A DNA stretch of 64,000 nt from Hyperoplus lanceolatus (taxonomy: Eukaryota; Chordata; Actinopteri; Uranoscopiformes; Ammodytidae). The stretch spans positions 26,419,001-26,483,000 of the forward strand of contig CM049402.1 of NCBI GenBank assembly GCA_026929865.2, in the 5' to 3' direction. Shown here in pieces: positions 33,980-45,466 of the stretch; position 1 is the first letter of the stretch; the number at the start of each line of letters is the position of its first letter. The notes under the pieces were generated by a model. It was given only the letters and a program-made list of their open reading frames with translations. It ran no database searches and was not told the origin of the DNA. The position numbers and the translations under genes were made by a program.

Positions 33980-35728
33980 GTGTCAGCTTTTGAGCTCAAT
34001 TGATTATATTTTCTCTCAAAGTGAAATGTCAACTTGACATTCCCTTTTTATATAATTCAATAGAAAGTCTAGCAAGTCAATGCTCACGAACAGCAAAGTT
34101 TCACAAAATTACAGATTGAGTACTTCTGATCATAGTAAAGTTCAAATTGCCAAAATTTAACAAAATGATATATAATGATAAAAGAAAAGGGTGATTTTTG
34201 TGAAAAAGGACCAATATGACAACACGGCATGACAAAGCTACTAGCACCATTTGCCACTTTTTTGACTTAAAACAGGTAAGGGATTGTTAAGGCGGCTTAA
34301 AATGGCATAGCTCCACTTAATTGGTTCTCACCAGATGTGAGAATGATCCATTGTTTGGTTAATCAACAGTTTGGGTTAATGTTTGGAGAAGATCCAAAAT
34401 TCAGTGGCATAAGCCACGTGAGAACGTTCTTTTTACTCCATTTCCAAAAATACTCAGTGCTTCCTGCAGTCAGATCAAAGGTACAGGTAAAATGCATTAA
34501 CATAACATCTTAATTTATATCACTTTGTTTGTGTGTTGCAGTGGAAAAGAATGGCCGTTTGGAGTGGGTGGCAGATGGATGCTGAAGGCTCGAATTCATC
34601 TCAACGCCCCAGATTGAGATTGTTTTGATATTTATGTGTCCTTTCTGTATTTGTTGCTAGTATTTGAAAAGGAGAATTATCTAAGCCTTAACTTAATGTT
34701 ATGCTAAGTTCATTCTTAACTAAGCATTAGTTAACAATGCCTAACCAAGCATAAACGTACCCACAATAACTAAATATTAACAGTTAGTTTGATGCTTTAT
34801 AAGGATGAACTAAATGTTATTATCATTAACTAAGCACTAATTAACAGTTAATTGATGTACCCTTATTGTAAAGTGTTACCAAACATTTCTGCTCTCATCT
34901 GTCTTTGCCAATGGCATTACAAAAATAAGAAATGAAGAGCCATTTTACCATGTTCCTCCTCTGTGGAGGGCCGGCGTTAAGCCTCATACTTCTTCTTTTT
35001 TTCTGTCCTTTTGTCACAGTGGAAGTTAATACAATCATAATCTTGTGTATCTTTGCTGTAATTTGAAGTTTATTATATGGTACAGCAGATGTTAGGCATG
35101 GTGTCTCTAGTTTGTCTGTAAGCTGCCGATACTTTGTTTTCATCTGAAAGGGGGAATGGAAGCTGTGATGACGAGGAGACTTGGCGATGCCTCATGGATA
35201 GCACTTGTTATAATTGCATGAAGTCCTACTGTCTTTTCTTTTTGCATCAAAATTAAAGTTACAGCTTCACATGTTTGTTTAAAGATGTACTTTGTTTGAA
35301 AATATATTAAACACACATTTCCAAGTATTCTATTGCATTTTCTCAACATAAGAAACATGTATTTAGAGAGCATTTAAGTCTCATAAGATCTCTTCCCTTG
35401 TGGTATTTTAGGGATTATACAAGAATTATTAAGAAATAATATATGGAATATGGTTGACTTGTAGAAGGTGTTTAAATCCAGTCTCTGTGGATTAAACATG
35501 TATAGTTATAGTACATATATAACTATGATATACAAAAAGACAATTGCTGTATTTTATTTAAAATAAGCAGACTGTAGGCTTCTTCTATAGTTTCGTCAAT
35601 AGCCCTTAGTAAATCACATAACGTCATGCATAGGCCTAACGTCATGCATAGGCTTACTTTGTGGTTGTACTTTTAAGGCTCATATCTTGGTCAATTAAAA
35701 ATGTATTGTGTTGCTGCACACAGACATA
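33980..35728. other. Unassigned interior sequence with TTAACTAA-rich patch
   Basis: Interior of the 15.1-kb element. About 34680-34880 is rich in TTAACTAA/TTAGTTAA units and ends CCCTTATTGTAAAGTGTTACC, a pattern seen at the ends of a common fish repeat. 35619-35654 is an 18-bp unit repeated twice (TAACGTCATGCATAGGC(C/T)). No gene seen. Confidence 0.45.
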
Positions 35729-36087
35729 CAGGTGATACTCATATTATTAGAATATCATGGAAAATGAATTGGAATTGAGACAAGAATTCATGCAAAAGGG
35801 GCCCCAACCAAGTACTGAGTACATATGGATGATTATACTTTATAGAGGGCCGACATTTCTGCATTTAAAATCACTTTTTTATTGATTGCATGTAATATTA
35901 AAATTTTCTGAGATTCTGAATTTGGGGTTTTCATAAGCTGTAAGCCATAATCATCAAAATGATAAACAAATAAATACCCCACTTTGCATGTAATGAGTCT
36001 ATATAATGTTTTCTTTTCACTTTTTAAGTTAAATTACTGAAATAAATTAACTTTTGCATGATATTCAAATTTTTCGAGTTTCACCTG
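35729..36087. mobile_element. Tc1/mariner MITE (359 bp)
   Basis: CAGGTGATACTCATATTATT at the left is mirrored by ...TTCGAGTTTCACCTG at the right, with AGAATAT/ATATTC inside. TA dinucleotides flank both ends (35727-35728, 36088-36089). This CAGGTGAAACTC-type terminus is typical of a widespread fish Tc1 family. No transposase remains. Confidence 0.78.
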
Positions 36088-36089
36088 TA

Positions 36090-37805
36090 CATTGTCATAT
36101 TATTTTGGATCATCTAGGACCATCATGGCAGCCTTGAAGAAGGGGACACAATGACTAAATGGCTTTATGTGATTGGGAACATATTGATATGAAACAGGAT
36201 GTAGTTTACAGGTTAATTTGGGTATAAACTGGTCCAAATTAAAAAGCATGACTGTGGATAAGTTAACCATCAATATCTTGAACACATTTAATAACTAAAT
36301 ACCCCTTAAATCTTTTTTGACTGATGCTATACAGCTTGGCACAAACAGGGTCTCCACAAGTACATATTGAAGGGGCTTCGCATGAAGAGTGATGAAAATT
36401 AAAACTTTGTCGTAGGAAGACAATGAATACATCATTGGAAAGGTCTTGATCAGGAGAGTACAAATATGTCACTGTGAACATTGTGGGTGTAACCTACCCC
36501 TAGGGGTTGCCCTTTGAACCTTGAAACTGAAGCACTTTTGAAGGCTTACAGGGAAACAACCAAAAGTGATAGAGACATGAGATTAACTATTTTGGAAAGT
36601 TCTTGACCTCCTTTATCATGAACTTTGTAAAAAATGCACTGGGAGCCATTAAGTAGGGTCAAAACAGTCACCCTCTTAACAATATAAAAAATTTAATCTG
36701 ACCAAATATATGGGCTTAACACTACCAAATACATATAATATACTTGCAAGTTCCCTGGTCAAACTTTCATATAATAGGGAAAACACACTAGAACTACAAC
36801 CAATATAGCGCTGCAATCTACTGCGTATTGCCTTTCCCTACGTTTGTAGTTTTTTATTGTTCTTCCGGTTTAGGCTGAGGATTGTGACATTACGGTTTAG
36901 AAAACAACTTTCCGCCCATTTTTCAACTGAGAAAGTACTACTTAACACATTTGTTTACATTATGTGGCAATATATGTTGGTCACATATAAATATAGGCCT
37001 ATACATTTATCAGTGCTATTTTAAACGTTTTTCTAACTGCTGCTTGTAAAAAATACTGTGGTGCGTTTAATGACAAAACGGATTAATCAACGTTCTTATG
37101 GTTTTGGTCCCTTGATCTATTTTTGTTTCTATATATGTGTATCTGTGGTTTGTAATTTGATAACATATAATGTGGTTTCAGAAAATGTACGGTGCAGATC
37201 AGTGCAACTCAAATTTGGAAAAATGTTGGCAGTTGAAGTAAGCTAGCAGCAGAGCTAAAGGGTATTAGAATTATGACCATTCAAGTTTATATCTAATGCT
37301 ATTATATTACAAATGAGTTCAGATTGAAGAGTCAATGTTATCCAAAACTATTTATTAATGTCCAACACAAAAGAGCAAGCTTTAATATAATATTCTAAAT
37401 TAGACAGCTGTGGTCTTTGTGGGATTCCCGAGAATTATCATGAATAAAATGGATTAATTAGTGTCAATAACATTATAGTTTTTTTTTAACTTAAAGTATG
37501 ATTCCTGAGATTAGCTAGACCTTCATAGATTTAACAGTTAGTCTGCATTAAGCAAAGGTTAAATCGATTTTGCATTCAATATGATTCTCACAGATATAAT
37601 GTCCATTTTTAATAATGTTTCCCATCATAAGACAATCAACCATCCATGTATCTATCAGGATAATAACAATTATAGTATATTTCATTTATATAGGTAATTT
37701 ACAAGGGATCCACGGCCGCATTTCAAAAACAGTCAAAACAACAAACAAATGAGGCAAATAAGGAAATATGAGATGAGATGAGATTTAACGTTATTGTCAT
37801 CACAC
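36090..37805. other. Unassigned interior sequence
   Basis: AT-rich, with no transposon ends or gene recognised in this part of the 15.1-kb element. Confidence 0.4.
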
Positions 37806-38670
37806 ATAAGAATCAGAATCAAAGAATCAGAATCTCTTTATTGTCAATGCACAAAGTGCAACGAAATTGTATAGAGTAACAAAAATGTTTTGGCATCTCA
37901 CCAGAAGTGCAATAAGCAGAAAGTGCAGGAATCTGTGCTATGTACAGTACATGTAATTACAAGATTTACAGATAATGACAAAAATGTGAATTATTAGGTA
38001 TATATGGATGACTGGATTAATGGGATACTATAAATATAAATAAATGCTATAAATATAAGTATATTTTTAGGATTATAATATACAGATTAAGGTGAAGTGA
38101 GCATGCTATACTAGATATATAGAATATGGACAAATTGTACAGGTTGATAACTTTTTGCGGTGATATGAACCTACTATAATAAACAAATACAGGTGGAAAA
38201 GAGATGTGTGTGTATGACCAGGAGGAGTAGTGGGGCGATGATGGGTGTGAGGTGATGTGCAGCTGTTCTTCAGTCAGCTGGTTCTGGTCCAGAGGCTTCT
38301 GAAGCATCTACCAAGGGCAGGAGGGCAAACAGTCTGTGGGCAGGGTGGGAGGAGTCTTTAAGGATGCTGTGAGCAGCAGACAGCGTTTCCTTTGGACGTC
38401 CTCAATGGCAGGAACTGAAAACCCTGTGATGCGCTTTAGCGCCTTACGGTCTGTGACCTTACCAGACTGTGACACTGCTGGTCAGGATGCTCTTGATCTC
38501 ACAGTGATGAAGTGATTGAAGTTCATCAGTACAGCTGAAAACAGGTGGGGTCTCTTCAGTGTCCACAGGAAAAAGCATTGATGAGCCTGTTTAAGCAGAC
38601 TGAAGGTGTTATTGGACCAGGAGAGGTCCAAGATGATCTCCTGTACTATTGCTGGTGTTATTGTCAGCAC
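37806..38670 (-). mobile_element. LINE 3' end with ORF2 C-terminal remnant
   Basis: On the minus strand 38670-38330 carries, through frame changes, the C-terminal part of a LINE ORF2: WSNNTFSLLKQAHQCFFLW and LKRPHL, then DRKALKRITGFSVPAIED with RCLL and a degraded TLPTDCLPSCP. These match the family pattern W-S-x-N-T...L-(K/R)-K-A-x-Q-R-L-x-F-L-R...D-R-K-A-L-Q-R-V...L-P-x-(I/L)-x-D...R-C-L. The 3' UTR ends in TTTCGTTGCACTTTGTGCAT, TGACAATAAAG and ATTCTGATTC repeats (37806-37870). Broken and 5'-truncated. Confidence 0.75.
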
Positions 38671-39106
38671 ACCAGCAGTCCCTCATCAGTTCCTAGGAGG
38701 AAATACAAAATGAAACAGGGAACAATTGGAACACTCATTCTTGCCAGGTTAGAATCGGACCAAAGTAAGATCACTGACTTAAATTCCATCTCCAAATAGC
38801 ATAAGAAGACCTCCATTGTGTGGTCACCATGTTCTTACCATAATTCTTTCCTCCAGGCATTTCTACGATCAGCTTCCCGATGCCATCAGCTAGCCCTCTG
38901 AGATAGGTGCAGTGCTGTCTCATCTCCTTAAGGACCAAGAGCTTGTCTTCTTTAGCTGCTCTTTCAGCATAGAAGATTTTTCTTCTTAGTGAGGATGTTT
39001 GTGGATTCTGAAATCATACAAATGGGACCGCCAACATGATTGACCTGTATTCTTAACAAGAGTTCTCTCAATGGCCAATAGTAAATTTTAACCTGTACGC
39101 TGCAAG
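38671..39106. other. Unassigned interior sequence
   Basis: No motif recognised; it lies between the LINE fragment and the hAT MITE. Confidence 0.35.
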
Positions 39107-39482
39107 CAGAAGTCTTAACGGATTACATTTACTCATATTACTGTAATTGAGTAGTTTTTTTAGTGTACTTACTTTTTTGAGTAGTTTATACAATCTGCAA
39201 TTTTACTTTGACCTTAGTATGTTTTGTTTGAAGTATTGTAGTTAAAGAAGGAAACAAATGAAAAAATGTATTTAAGGAATGATGGACATGATAAAAAAAC
39301 TGCCACTGTAGCATTGCATACATGCCATTTGTATTTCCCCTTGTCTGTTTTGCACTACACAGGAGCTACTTTTACTTGAGTAGATTTTTAGACTGATAAT
39401 TGAACTTGTACTTACAGTAAGTACAATTTCATCATAGCTATTGTACTTTTACTTTATTAGAATGTTTTACTTTACACCTCTA
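39107..39482. mobile_element. hAT MITE of the AAGTA-rich family
   Basis: Flanked by GCTGCAAG (39099-39106) and GCTGCAAT (39483-39490), an 8-bp duplication with one change. The left end CAGAAGTCTTAACGGATTAC matches the right end (reverse complement) of the larger element at 55284-56893. The interior is rich in TACTTTTACTT and AGTAGTTT motifs in both orientations. No coding. Confidence 0.65.
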
Positions 39483-39812
39483 GCTGCAATACAAAATTAA
39501 GAACATATAAACTAATTTTCTGAATAAATGTAATCACTCTCCCTCAGATGTTTTTCTTTACCACTGCTGTACACTTCCCATGGCCATATGACTGTCCTCC
39601 TCACTGGCATGTCCCACCATGGACAGTCGTCTTTCCACCATCATCTCCTTTATGCACTTCTTCTCTGGCACCTGCTGATTGTATCGCTTGACAGAGTTTT
39701 CTGTTCTTAGCCACCAGTTAGTTTCGCCGCAACTGTTGAGTCTGGTTGCTTTCTATGGTTACAAAAAATACATAACATGTTGTGTGAACATATACAGTAT
39801 GTACAGTATATA

Positions 39813-40707
39813 CACTCACCGGCCACTTTATTAGGTGCACCTGTTCAGAGGCTTATAAAAACAAAAAGCTAATCAGCCAATCACATAGCAGCAATTTAAT
39901 GCATTTAGGCATTTAGACGTGGTCAAGACAATGTACTGAAGTCAAACCGAGCATCAGAATGGGGAAGAAAGGGGGTTTAGGTGACTTTGAACATGGCATG
40001 GTTGATGGTGCACGGCAGGATGGATCCATACTTTCATGTTGTTAACGCCAAATTCTGAACCTGCCATCTGAATGTCACAACTGAAATCGAGACTCATCAG
40101 ACCAGGCATGATTTTTCAATCTTCTAATGTCCAATATTGGTGATGCTGTGATAATTGTAGCCTCATTTTCCTGTTTTTAGCTGACAGGAGTGGTACCCGG
40201 TGGGGTCTTCTGTTGCTGTAGCCCATCTGCTTCAAGGTTGGTCGTGTTTTGTGTTCAGAGATGGTATTCTGAATACCCTGGTTGTAACGAGTGGTTATTT
40301 GAGTTACTGTTGCCTTTCTATCATCTCTAACCAGAATGCCCATCCTCCACTGACCTCTGACTTCAACAAGGCATTTTACGTCCACACAAATGCCGCTCAC
40401 TGCATATTTTTTCTTTTTCGGGCCATTCTCTGTAGGCCCTAGAGATGGTTTAGAGTGAAAATCCCAGTAGATCAGCAGTTTATGAAATACTCATACCAGC
40501 CCTTCTGGCACCCTCGACATTGCCATGTTCAAAGTCACTTAAAACCCCTTTCTTTCCCATTCCGTTGCTCAGTTTTAACTGCAATAAGTTGTCCCGTCCA
40601 GGTCTACATGCCTAAATGCATTGAGTTGCTGACATGTGATTTGCTGATTAGTTATATGTGTTAACAAGAAAATGAACTGCTGTACCTAATAAAGTGGCCG
40701 GTGAGTG
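39813..40707 (-). mobile_element. Internally deleted Tc1-like transposon
   Basis: CACTCACCGGCCACTTTATT at the left is mirrored by ...AATAAAGTGGCCGGTGAGTG at the right. TA precedes the left end; the right TA is lost to a GT-repeat expansion. At 895 bp it is about half the length of an intact Tc1 element. A piece of minus-strand transposase remains (next entry). Confidence 0.85.
40116..40400 (-). pseudogene. Tc1-like transposase fragment (N-terminal/DNA-binding region)
   Basis: The 94-codon frame contains RDDRKATVTQITTRYNQGIQ, TRPTLKQMGYSNRRPHRVPL and LSAKNRKMRLQLSQHHQYWT, which are the second helix-turn-helix and linker of Tc1 transposases, ending at TLED, just before the catalytic domain. 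The first helix-turn-helix and most of the DDE domain are missing. Non-functional. In intact members this region binds the terminal inverted repeats. Confidence 0.85.
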
Positions 40708-40708
40708 A

Positions 40709-40756
<48 letters not shown>
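40706..40756. repeat. (GT)n(AT)n compound microsatellite
   Basis: A GT run (to 40732) passes directly into an AT run (to 40756), abutting the Tc1 right end. Confidence 0.95.
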
Positions 40757-41346
40757 TCTCACAAAATATTTCCATAACACACATTGAATCCAGGTGGTTC
40801 ACTTGTTAATGTGAGTACCATATAAGACTAGTCCTTTTATGTAGTGGCCCAGGTACAAATATGGCCGGAGCCCTCTACTGCATGTACTACCCTATCGCTG
40901 TATTATTCTATCTGAAATAAATTATACAAATATGTTACATGATTCACAGCTACCTCTTCCTGGAGTCTACATGCAAAATGTATCTAGATAAGACTGCAAC
41001 AGGACGACAATCCAAAACACTTTACTTTTTTTCTGATCTACTCAACGAACAAGGATCTGCATTCTTGGCAATAATTCTGCTTTTTATATGGTTCCTCATA
41101 CCCTAATGAAAACAGAATACAGAATGTTAGCCCATGTTCTACTGTCCCAGACACATTTTTGATAACTGAGCCAAAAGCCCGACATCTAGCACATCCTCCA
41201 TGATCTGTGGAAACAAGGCATTATAGACTTAAACCCAGGATGCCAGAATCTACTGAACTGTCTGCATCTCTGTCTGTCTGAAAGAAAGCCATTACATTAC
41301 TCCTCCTGAACCTGTATGCTAAACTACTGTGCTACAATTTAATTAA

Positions 41347-41710
41347 ACCTGCAGAGTGTAGAATTTTGGGTTGTATTTCCTAGCAGATTTTGTAGAAAGT
41401 AATTATAATATCCATAAGTACATTTAATTTAGTGCATAATAGCTGAACATTTTTTTTTGAATTATATATTTTTTCCCTTAGAAGGGGTCTCATATATGTC
41501 CATATTTCTGCATATTTTGGACCAAGGCCTAGTGCCGCCATCTTGAAAGTGTCATAGTTGGAATGTCATCAGGTGCATTGTTTAAAATTTAGAATTGTTC
41601 TTGTCCTTGAAGGCCACTCTTATTATTCGAAAGGGGTGGGGTTACCCAGGGAGCGTTGCATTCTAGAACCTTGTAGAACTTTCTTGATGATGTCATATTA
41701 CACACTGCAC
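41347..41710. mobile_element. MITE inserted in the right inverted arm of the 15.1-kb element
   Basis: Left (A)CCTGCAGAGTGTAGAATTT and right ATATTACACACTGCAC(C) are imperfectly inverted (GCAGAGTGTA versus GCAGTGTGTA). The left arm of the big element is uninterrupted here (30119-30130 reads TGATAGTTAATT), and the matching right-arm sequence is split at exactly this interval, which proves a later insertion. I could not define the target duplication. It contains GTGCCGCCATCTTGAAAG and has no frame. Confidence 0.7.
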
Positions 41711-43460
41711 CTATCAAACAATCCACACTGTTAACTTGCTTAATAGTTTTCAATAAAGAGTAACCTAAGCAAGATAGTGTTCAGACAAAGTAAGTGGTTA
41801 ACTTACATTTTCTGAATTACAGATATAGGTTGATTATGAATTCAATAGGCTGCCTTGCCTTTCAGCTAGCTTTAAAGCTAAAATAGCATACTCGTTAGTG
41901 TTATATTCTTTTGATAGTTACTTTCGGTTGCCTACCGTCAGATGAAACATAAAAAACATTTACCGAAAATGACAGGTATCCTAAAAACGAAGCTACAGCA
42001 CACGTTTTTCCACGTTAATCAATCATACCTGGGACAGGAAGAGGGCCCGATGGGTTTGTTGCATGGACATACGAAAAGTTTGTTGACTCCAGGTTTCTTC
42101 TTCATGGAGCCTGTGGGGAGTTGTTGATATTGACATTTAATTATCGCCCCCTACCGGTACTTCTACAGCACCCATTCTGCATTGAAATCATTGAAACCAT
42201 AACACGTTCAGAGTAAAGTGCACATTTCTGGCTAGAAATGTCATCATAAACATGTGTAATGGTGAATCCATCCCAAACTACTCGGAGAATAAAATGTAAG
42301 CTAATTACCTTCAAACATGTAGCCTAACAAAGGCTATAACGACAAAAAAATCGCAAATTGCCATATTAAAATAAAATAAATAAATCATGAATAACATTTT
42401 GCAATAAGGCAACTGTTAAAGTGTTAGCAACTAAGCAAAACCCTTTATTTTCTTTTAGCCAACATTAGGCTACTGCTCTCAATCAGCTCTCACCCAAAAA
42501 AAAAAAAAAAAAAAAAAGGTTTACAGATAAATAGAGAGCGATCGTTCAGTTAATAGGAGCCCCGCTCGTGGTAGAATAGCGAAAAATAAACGGTAACGAT
42601 GGATTATTAAGCTAAAGGAACGTTAAAAAAATAAATCATAATCAGAGATAATGCTATGCACATTTAACAGATTATAAAACGAAATGCAATCAGACAGGAC
42701 CGCCAACGATCACAAAAACACAATAAATACTCACAAGGGTGCCATTATAAAATTAAATTGGGCCAATTGATCAAACATTATAGCACCTTTTGCATTTAAA
42801 TCTTGAGTAATTTTGAGTTTGTGAACTAAAAAAAAATAGGAAAAGAACAATGCAGCTGCTGTGCTCTGCTTCCATGAGTACAGAAAAGAATAACGTGCAT
42901 TTTAGCACGACACAAAATACTATAATACATTACCGGTAGATTGAAAGTCATGAAAGATATCCCTGTTGAAATGCGCTGGTGACGATGAGAGGAGAAGCGT
43001 TGTCCGCCATGATTCAAGCAGAATGCGAGCTGCTGATCTCAGCGTCCATAGCAACCATCATAACAACCATGTTATTACATAGCGAAATATTCTTCGTCAT
43101 AACTATCAAACCTAACATCCTACACGTTCACCGAGCAAAGATTATGAAAGTGGAATGCACATTTCTCGCTAAAAATCTTTATACAAACACTTTTAATGGC
43201 GTAACTTTACTAAAATATCATATTTTCCACCCAGAATAAAAAGAATGTCCGCCATTTTCTCAGAAAATCTTCCTAAAAACTATCCAATAGGAAAGATGCT
43301 CACAACGTCAAACATCACCGGATATGGCAGTACATTGTAGTGAATTGAACCCGCTCGACGTCAGCAGACGACGGAAAACGTGAATTTCACGTCAGTGACA
43401 GACGGCAATGTGACGTGGACCACAGTCGCACTGTGACGTTTCCAGTGTGAGAGTGTGTTG
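41711..43460 (-). repeat. Right terminal inverted repeat arm of the 15.1-kb element
   Basis: Reverse-complement copy of 28376-30124, including both ATGGCGGAC motifs, both AGAAATGTGCA modules, the A-run (T-run on the other strand) near 42497-42519 and the exon candidate near 42030-42112. Differences from the left arm are scattered single bases and small changes in homopolymers. Beyond 41711 the similarity resumes after the MITE at 41225-41345, at lower identity and with small indels. Confidence 0.9.
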
Positions 43461-43682
43461 GTACAGCATGTGAATATCAGTATGCTGAATATGTAGTGTT
43501 GTTTAGATTTATTTTAGGCTATATAATTAACACTTCACTTGCAGTAATTTATTTGCTAAATGACAAACAGGCAATTCCCAATTGCCTGCAGAAAAAGTAG
43601 CCTTGTGCCTTGTTGTAATGTAGGCTAACCAAGCAGTCTTATTCATATGGTTGGTCTCTTTTTATTTACAAATTGCAGTATA

Positions 43683-43829
43683 ATGCCAAGAAAGGAGAGA
43701 AAAAGAAAGGGAGCTATACAGCAGGCAGCCCAGGGGAGCAGCTCTCTGCTCTCCTGGATGAAAGCATCCACCAGCAGCAAGGAGGAAGATGAAGATGAAA
43801 GGTCAGAGTCAAGACCAGAGTCATGTTAA
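43683..43829 (+). pseudogene. hAT transposase N-terminal remnant
   Basis: The frame from ATG at 43683 reads MPRKERKRKGAIQQAAQ, then SSLLSWM, then an acidic SSKEEDEDERSES stretch before a stop at 43827-43829. A basic start (nuclear-localisation-like), a short S-x-L-x-x-(W/F) segment and a Ser/acidic linker are common ahead of the zinc finger in hAT transposases. Its position inside the hAT at 27793-44527 fits. No zinc finger or catalytic region follows. Identification is tentative. Confidence 0.45.
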
Positions 43830-44535
43830 CTGTTCAGGGCCTTTTAAAGCTCAGATTTTAATGTTGAACTGTTCCTCAAATGTTATTGAAATATCTTAAA
43901 AGCTGTCCACACATTTTATTTTAATTACGCAAAGTGGGTTGGTGGTACTAAATCAGTCATGAAGCTATATAAGCTAATGATATTATTTTGTCCCAACCAT
44001 AATTTATTTCTATGTTACAAGACTTGCAGTAATCTTGTATTTACCTTAATAGGATATTATTAGTACGGAGATCAAGGGCCTAACAAAGACTTCTGAGACA
44101 GAATTTGAGATAAGGGATTATTTAAAAACATCCGAAGCTGACTGTTTTTTTTCAAGCATAATTTTTTTCTTTCTGCTTTTTGGTAATTCTGTGTCTCCAA
44201 ATTATTCCAGAAAATAGTACTAAATAGCCCACATTGACAGGTGATTTAGCCTTAGCTTTCTTCTCAAAGTGCACCAGATTGATGAATTTTACTTTAAAAG
44301 GTTCAAATTTTTCTTCAGGGGGAGCATTCCAGGGTCCAGGGTCCCAAACACAGTCTTCCAAATTCCTTTGAGAAACACTCTATGTGTGGCCGGGTATTAA
44401 AAGTCATTAGGCCAGGGGGGGATTTGTACAAGTACCCTTAAAATGATTTGGTCATTCATCGATAGAATATATTGTGCCCTTTTTTGCACTGAGCACCTGC
44501 CCCCCAAAATGTCTGTGCACGCCACTGGTTAGGTT

Positions 44536-45086
44536 TATAACCCATTCCTAAACTAAGATGCAAAACATGCAATGATTGTATGTTTGAATGTATGGCAGTT
44601 TTAGTCTTCTTCATTTGTTAGTTGTATCTATTTTTTAAGGTTATGTCGTGTGTGTACCACCTATACTTATACTTTAGTCCATCGGGTTGCTGCTGTTCTG
44701 GTTGTTTTTAAGTCCTTGAGTGAGACATCACCTCTGGGGGCACAGGGTCTTTCAAGTGGCATCTATCCACATCAAGAGAACGCCATTCTTCATCCAGTTG
44801 TGAACACATTTTCATAGAGTGGAGCAATGGTTTATTTTTTTTCACAAGCACTTCCTCCATCTACATGGGCATGTGTGTGTTTCTCTGCAGAGGGAAAATT
44901 GAATTCTCAACTTTGCTGCTTGGTGCAGGAAGGCATAAATGTATAATTAGAGGCCTGCAGGCAACAGATAAGAAAAATAAAGACTCACTTTGATGTTGAT
45001 CACATATTATTTCATGCTTTGAGTAAGAGCACGTACATGCTCTGATGCACACACGCGCGCACATAAACACATGCGAACAAACACGC

Positions 45087-45135
<49 letters not shown>

Positions 45136-45282
45136 CACACACACAAACACACATCTGCATGTGTAATAAGAAAATATAGAATAACATGCGACAGAATGGG
45201 TGTCTGACGCCAATTCGTATAAATACATTTGTCCACACCATTAATCCCGCAGTTATTTTTCTCTATCTCTCAATGTGAAGAC
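44536..45282. other. Non-coding stretch with (CA)n
   Basis: Contains an (AC)n microsatellite at 45090-45130 with impure flanks. The three overlapping minus-strand frames here are repeat artefacts. Confidence 0.6.
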
Positions 45283-45466
45283 TAGGGTTGCCGGACGGGT
45301 CCCGGGATTTCGGGATTCCCGGGAAATGAGTCAGTCCGGGAGTACCGGAAATTGGCCACGGGACCCGTCCTCCCGTTTTCTATTTTTTTTAATTCTTTTA
45401 ATTCATTAATAGTGGCCTTTACTAATAAAATATACTCTCGCCATCATGGCCTTTTCATAAGGGAGG

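Larger units (their letters stand above)
28376..43460. mobile_element. 15.1-kb transposon-like element with ~1.75-kb terminal inverted repeats
   Basis: The left arm (28376-30124) and right arm (41711-43460) are inverted copies with only about 15-20 differences by eye. Tips are CAACACACTCTCACACTGGA and its mirror ...CACTGTG...GTGTGTTG. GTACAGC flanks both ends (28369-28375, 43461-43467), and joining the flanks restores a continuous hAT sequence, so this is a single insertion. The 11.6-kb interior holds TAA-flanked MITEs, a Tc1 element, Tc1 and hAT MITEs, LINE fragments and unassigned sequence, but no recognisable transposase, polymerase, integrase or capsid gene. The arms carry promoter-like ATGGCGGAC motifs and splice-flanked exon candidates. 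Terminal sequence and modules match the element at 14636-19724. The superfamily is unresolved. Confidence 0.85.
27793..44527 (+). mobile_element. hAT transposon split by the 15.1-kb element
   Basis: Left end CAGTGGCATGCACAGGTAGA and right end ...TGTCTGTGCACGCCACTG are inverted over about 15 bp. They are flanked by a perfect 8-bp duplication GTTAGGTT (27785-27792 and 44528-44535). The hAT's own sequence is 27793-28368 plus 43468-44527, about 1.6 kb; everything between is the later insertion and one copy of its target duplication. Subterminal GCACCTGCCC...GTGCCCTTT occurs near both ends. A short N-terminal coding exon-like frame remains at 43683-43829. Confidence 0.88.

Noticed and set aside
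35619..35654. CRISPR-like or satellite array
   Set aside because: Only two adjacent 18-bp units without spacers; a simple tandem duplication in a eukaryotic sequence.
28376..43460. Maverick/Polinton (virus-like giant transposon) identity for the 15.1-kb unit
   Set aside because: Size and long inverted arms fit, but Polintons have 6-bp duplications and carry polymerase B, integrase, protease and capsid genes. The duplication here is 7 bp (or 5) and none of those genes is visible.
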